Assembly (NCBI GenBank): GCA_964602895.1
Contig: CAZRTG010000078.1
Location: forward strand, 1-15,491
Length of the DNA stretch: 15,491 nt
Source of the DNA: JAWXBM01 sp964602895
GTDB lineage: Bacteria > Pseudomonadota > Gammaproteobacteria > Xanthomonadales > SZUA-36
Direction of reading: 5' to 3'
Position 1 is the first letter of the stretch. The number at the start of each line of letters is the position of its first letter. Made by a program: the position numbers and the translations under genes. This document shows positions 14,401 to 15,491 of the stretch, piece by piece. The notes under the pieces were generated by a model. The model was not told the origin of the DNA. It did not search any database and saw only the letters and a program-made list of their open reading frames with translations.

Positions 14401-14922
14401 CTTGTAACGGGAAATGCCAGCGGCTTCTTCCAGATGTGCGCGGATTTCTTCCGGGCGGGCTTCCACGATCTCGGAAATCATGCCCTGCTCGATGATCGAG
14501 TAACTGCGTGAACCCAGACCGGTGCCGAGAAACAGGTCTTTGACATCCTTGCGACGCACTCGACTGCCATTGAGGAAATACAGTGAGATGCCGTCGCGTG
14601 ATACCTGCCGTTTTACCGAAATTTCGTTGTATCCGGCATAGGCACCACCAACCCGGCCATCGGTATTGTCGAATAGCAACTCCACCGTTGCGGTGCCCAC
14701 CGGTTTGCGGGTGGATGAGCCGGAGAAAATGACATCGGCCATGGATTCGCCGCGCAACATCTTGGCCGAGGCTTCGCCCATCACCCAGCGCACCGCATCA
14801 ATGATGTTGGATTTACCACAACCATTGGGCCCGACGATGCCGGTCAGGTTGGTCGGGGCGTAAAACGTAGTGGGGTCAACAAAGGATTTGAAGCCCGCCA
14901 GCTTGACGGCTGTCAGCCTCAT
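11425..14922 (-). CDS. smc: Chromosome segregation protein Smc
   Basis: A 1165-residue SMC ATPase, the core of the Smc-ScpAB condensin that organises and segregates the chromosome. The N-terminal head holds Walker A GPNGCGKS (31-38). A long coiled coil rich in Gln, Glu, Arg and Ala runs from about 170 to 510. The hinge lies at about 515-655 (from APRLAKLIQVKHGWEAATE to roughly VARGKPGEEGMLA). A returning coiled coil follows to about 1000. The C-terminal head has the ABC signature LSGGE (1066-1070), Walker B CLLDEVDAP with D1094/E1095, and the switch histidine H1126 in YVTHNK. Length is normal for the family (about 1160-1190). The ATG at 14922 has GGAG 10 nt upstream. A hairpin sits just before that site, and a small ORF ends in an ATGA overlap with this start codon. 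scpA and scpB are not in the window. Confidence 0.98.
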   Translation of the reverse strand: MRLTAVKLAGFKSFVDPTTFYAPTNLTGIVGPNGCGKSNIIDAVRWVMGEASAKMLRGESMADVIFSGSSTRKPVGTATVELLFDNTDGRVGGAYAGYNEISVKRQVSRDGISLYFLNGSRVRRKDVKDLFLGTGLGSRSYSIIEQGMISEIVEARPEEIRAHLEEAAGISRYKERRRETENRIGHTRDNLSRLSDLREEVGKQLNRLQRQAAAANRYRKLKQEKRELDSRLLTLRWRDLKAEAETGLQGLAKLETRLQQSVAAQRAAEAVLEEIHQQQNLSNEQFSEIQGELYAVGGEIARLEQAIQHARELHARQKSEFEETSAALNDIEKHIVLDRAQVEDLTQALAEAEPALKKAQSIEEAANEALQTVEAEVQAWQENFEQHHQKSADAQRQADLQSAQINSLEQRMLQNSRRMETLQKETTGADTAEMLQAVETLDREAKQLAEQDGQLQAALNASRNELSNRQLALREAERAAQQKQRDLHIGEGKLESLLSLQAAALAAGDNQDWLAKQGLSKAPRLAKLIQVKHGWEAATEVVLGHWLQSVVADDDDDRVRALAQLDDSVVDLVDGTSGKVPATPGSLAEHVKGPDVVVRWLNQVRCADSLEQAWNDRAELQDGESFLTRAGEWLGQGWVRVARGKPGEEGMLAREKAIATLRLQLDELEPQVAEAQQQLEAEREALSKLEQKIRDDQVQANNLHRRRNEIEGQAQSRRANIQLLDKRQLAIAAENAELRQQFEQDEAAVKEARGAVEQSVEIMNALQQERQRLDRQRAELLQRRETARAEAKSAREKRHEFALKAESRRASLDSLTQSLQRMDTQLSQLQQRYISLSEEIARVDDPQQAHKAEMDVLLQRRIDTEKRLAAARAGLQDLEEKYRQKDGERQASVQQSEEIREQLERYRLSQQELELNTRTLQRQVEELGGNAAEIAEQLPADADADEWVKELEDLQDRITRLEPVNLAAIEEYEEEKKRKDYLDAQDADLCQALATLEEAIAKIDRKTRTRFKETFEKVNKGVQELFPRLFGGGHGYLELTGDDMLTTGVTIMARPPGKRVSSIHLLSGGEKALTAVSFVFAIFQLNPAPFCLLDEVDAPLDDANVVRFSNMVKEMSETVQFIYVTHNKITMEMAHQLSGVTMREPGVSRLVQVDIEEAAKLAGQA

Positions 14923-14937
14923 GTACCGGGCACTCCA

Positions 14938-14959
14938 GCAGTGGCTGTACAGGCACTGC
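14938..14959 (-). promoter_or_regulatory. Hairpin directly upstream of the smc ribosome-binding site
   Basis: A 22-nt near-perfect palindrome has outer arms GCAGTG (14938-14943) and CACTGC (14954-14959) and an inner CTGT/ACAG core, with one symmetrical mismatch (14944 against 14953). In the smc mRNA it would end one nucleotide before the TGGAG Shine-Dalgarno sequence (14937-14933). It could affect ribosome access, or be a protein-binding palindrome in DNA. Function is not shown. Confidence 0.4.
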
Positions 14960-15037
14960 GGCTGTGATGCATTCTGATTTTCGTGTCTGCCATGGTCAGT
15001 ATCTGGCTCATCAGCCGTGTTCCGGGCTGCTGCCGCA

Positions 15038-15067
15038 TTGAATGTTGTTTCATGAACTCGCTAAACT
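15038..15067 (+). promoter_or_regulatory. Possible sigma70 promoter of queF
   Basis: TTGAAT (15038-15043) and TAAACT (15062-15067) are spaced by 18 bp, each matching four of six consensus bases. Transcription would start near 15074, about 50 nt before the GTG start of queF. I see no preQ1 riboswitch fold in the short leader. The 200-nt gap also has to hold the smc promoter on the other strand, for which only a lone TACAAT (15079-15074) was found. Confidence 0.35.
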
Positions 15068-15122
15068 GCGTCGATTGTAATTGATTATTTTTGGAATTTT
15101 TCTTGAATGTTAAGGAGTTACC

Positions 15123-15491
15123 GTGAGCACTCAACCCAACACTGAATTAGAGGTATTCCCCAATCCCAAACCGTCGCGGGATTATACCATCCAGATTGAA
15201 ACTCCAGAATTTACTTGTCTTTGCCCCAAGACCGGCCAACCCGACTTTGCCACCCTGCGGCTGGAGTATATTCCGGATCAGCTCTGTGTCGAGTTGAAAT
15301 CCTGGAAATTGTACCTTTGGAGCTATCGCAATGAAGGTGGCTTTCATGAGGATCTGAGTAACCGCATCCTGGACGACCTGGTAACCGCACTGGCTCCACG
15401 TTTCATGCGTCTGACCGCCGAATTCAATGTGCGTGGTGGCATTTACACCACCGTTGTGGTCGAGCACAAGGCAGATGGATGGAGTGGGCAG
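15123..15491 (+). CDS. queF: NADPH-dependent 7-cyano-7-deazaguanine (preQ0) reductase QueF, 3' end missing
   Basis: This gene runs off the right edge; 123 codons are present and only a short C-terminus should be missing. QueF reduces the nitrile of preQ0 to the amine preQ1 with NADPH, a step in queuosine tRNA modification. The product is the short, unimodular (type I) form. The catalytic cysteine C34 is in TCLCPKTGQPDF, with D41 as the proton donor. The QueF family motif ELKSWKLY is at 57-64, and the substrate-binding glutamate E76 is in GGFHED. The start is GTG at 15123, supported by AAGGAG (15112-15117) 5 nt upstream. It diverges from smc across about 200 nt. All catalytic residues visible in this part are intact. 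Confidence 0.95.
   Translation, partial: MSTQPNTELEVFPNPKPSRDYTIQIETPEFTCLCPKTGQPDFATLRLEYIPDQLCVELKSWKLYLWSYRNEGGFHEDLSNRILDDLVTALAPRFMRLTAEFNVRGGIYTTVVVEHKADGWSGQ

Noticed and set aside
15068..15122. preQ1 riboswitch before queF
   Set aside because: The short AT-rich leader shows no hairpin followed by the A-rich pseudoknot tail expected of preQ1 aptamers.
15054..15134. Longer version of the small ORF upstream of smc (71 codons)
   Set aside because: The extension overlaps the queF ribosome-binding site and start region on the other strand and has no supporting start signal; only the shorter form is kept, as a speculative finding.
1..15491. CRISPR arrays, insertion sequences, prophage or toxin-antitoxin genes, tRNA or rRNA
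   Set aside because: I saw no regularly spaced repeats, transposase motifs, terminal inverted repeats with target duplications, or RNA gene signatures in the window.

Overview
The window looks like chromosomal DNA of a gammaproteobacterium outside the Enterobacterales. The best evidence is the smc-zipA-ligA gene order on the minus strand: it is typical of Pseudomonas-like and Chromatiales-like genomes, which use a canonical Smc rather than MukB. ZipA is itself a gammaproteobacterial cell-division protein. Base composition is moderately GC-rich and even across the window. I see no insertion sequence, phage gene, CRISPR array, tRNA or rRNA, and no clear sign of recent transfer. The genus cannot be fixed from this sequence.

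Layout. At 1-179 (minus) is the N-terminal piece of a beta-keto acid cleavage enzyme (BKACE/DUF849). At 441-977 (plus) is an exported SYLF/Ysc84-domain protein. On the minus strand follow a diacylglycerol-kinase-family lipid kinase (1042-1947), with a terminator hairpin overlapping its stop codon, and a YbhB-type PEBP protein (2079-2561). A PhyH-type Fe(II)/2-oxoglutarate dioxygenase (2732-3505, plus) diverges from the PEBP gene, and a perfect FNR/Anr-type box lies between them. Next comes a TetR-family regulator (3525-4160, minus) diverging from a two-gene RND efflux operon: a lipoprotein adaptor (4247-5350) and an inner-membrane pump (5325-8429), overlapping by 26 nt. The 68-bp gap between tetR and the operon holds a convincing sigma70 promoter embedded in two overlapping palindromes.

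Between the pump gene and the convergent ligA gene is a 133-nt spacer made almost entirely of four back-to-back hairpins. On the minus strand, transcription then runs smc (14922-11425), zipA (11354-10614), ligA (10602-8563), the housekeeping cluster for chromosome segregation, divisome assembly and nick sealing. Divergent from smc, at the right edge, queF (15123 to beyond the window) makes preQ0 reductase for queuosine synthesis.

The gene content is mostly ordinary. I did not find a convincing new multi-gene system. The items most worth a second look are non-coding: the four-hairpin array, the FNR-type box beside an O2-dependent oxygenase, the overlapping palindromes controlling the efflux pump, and a small ORF that ends in an ATGA overlap with the smc start next to a hairpin that abuts the smc ribosome-binding site.
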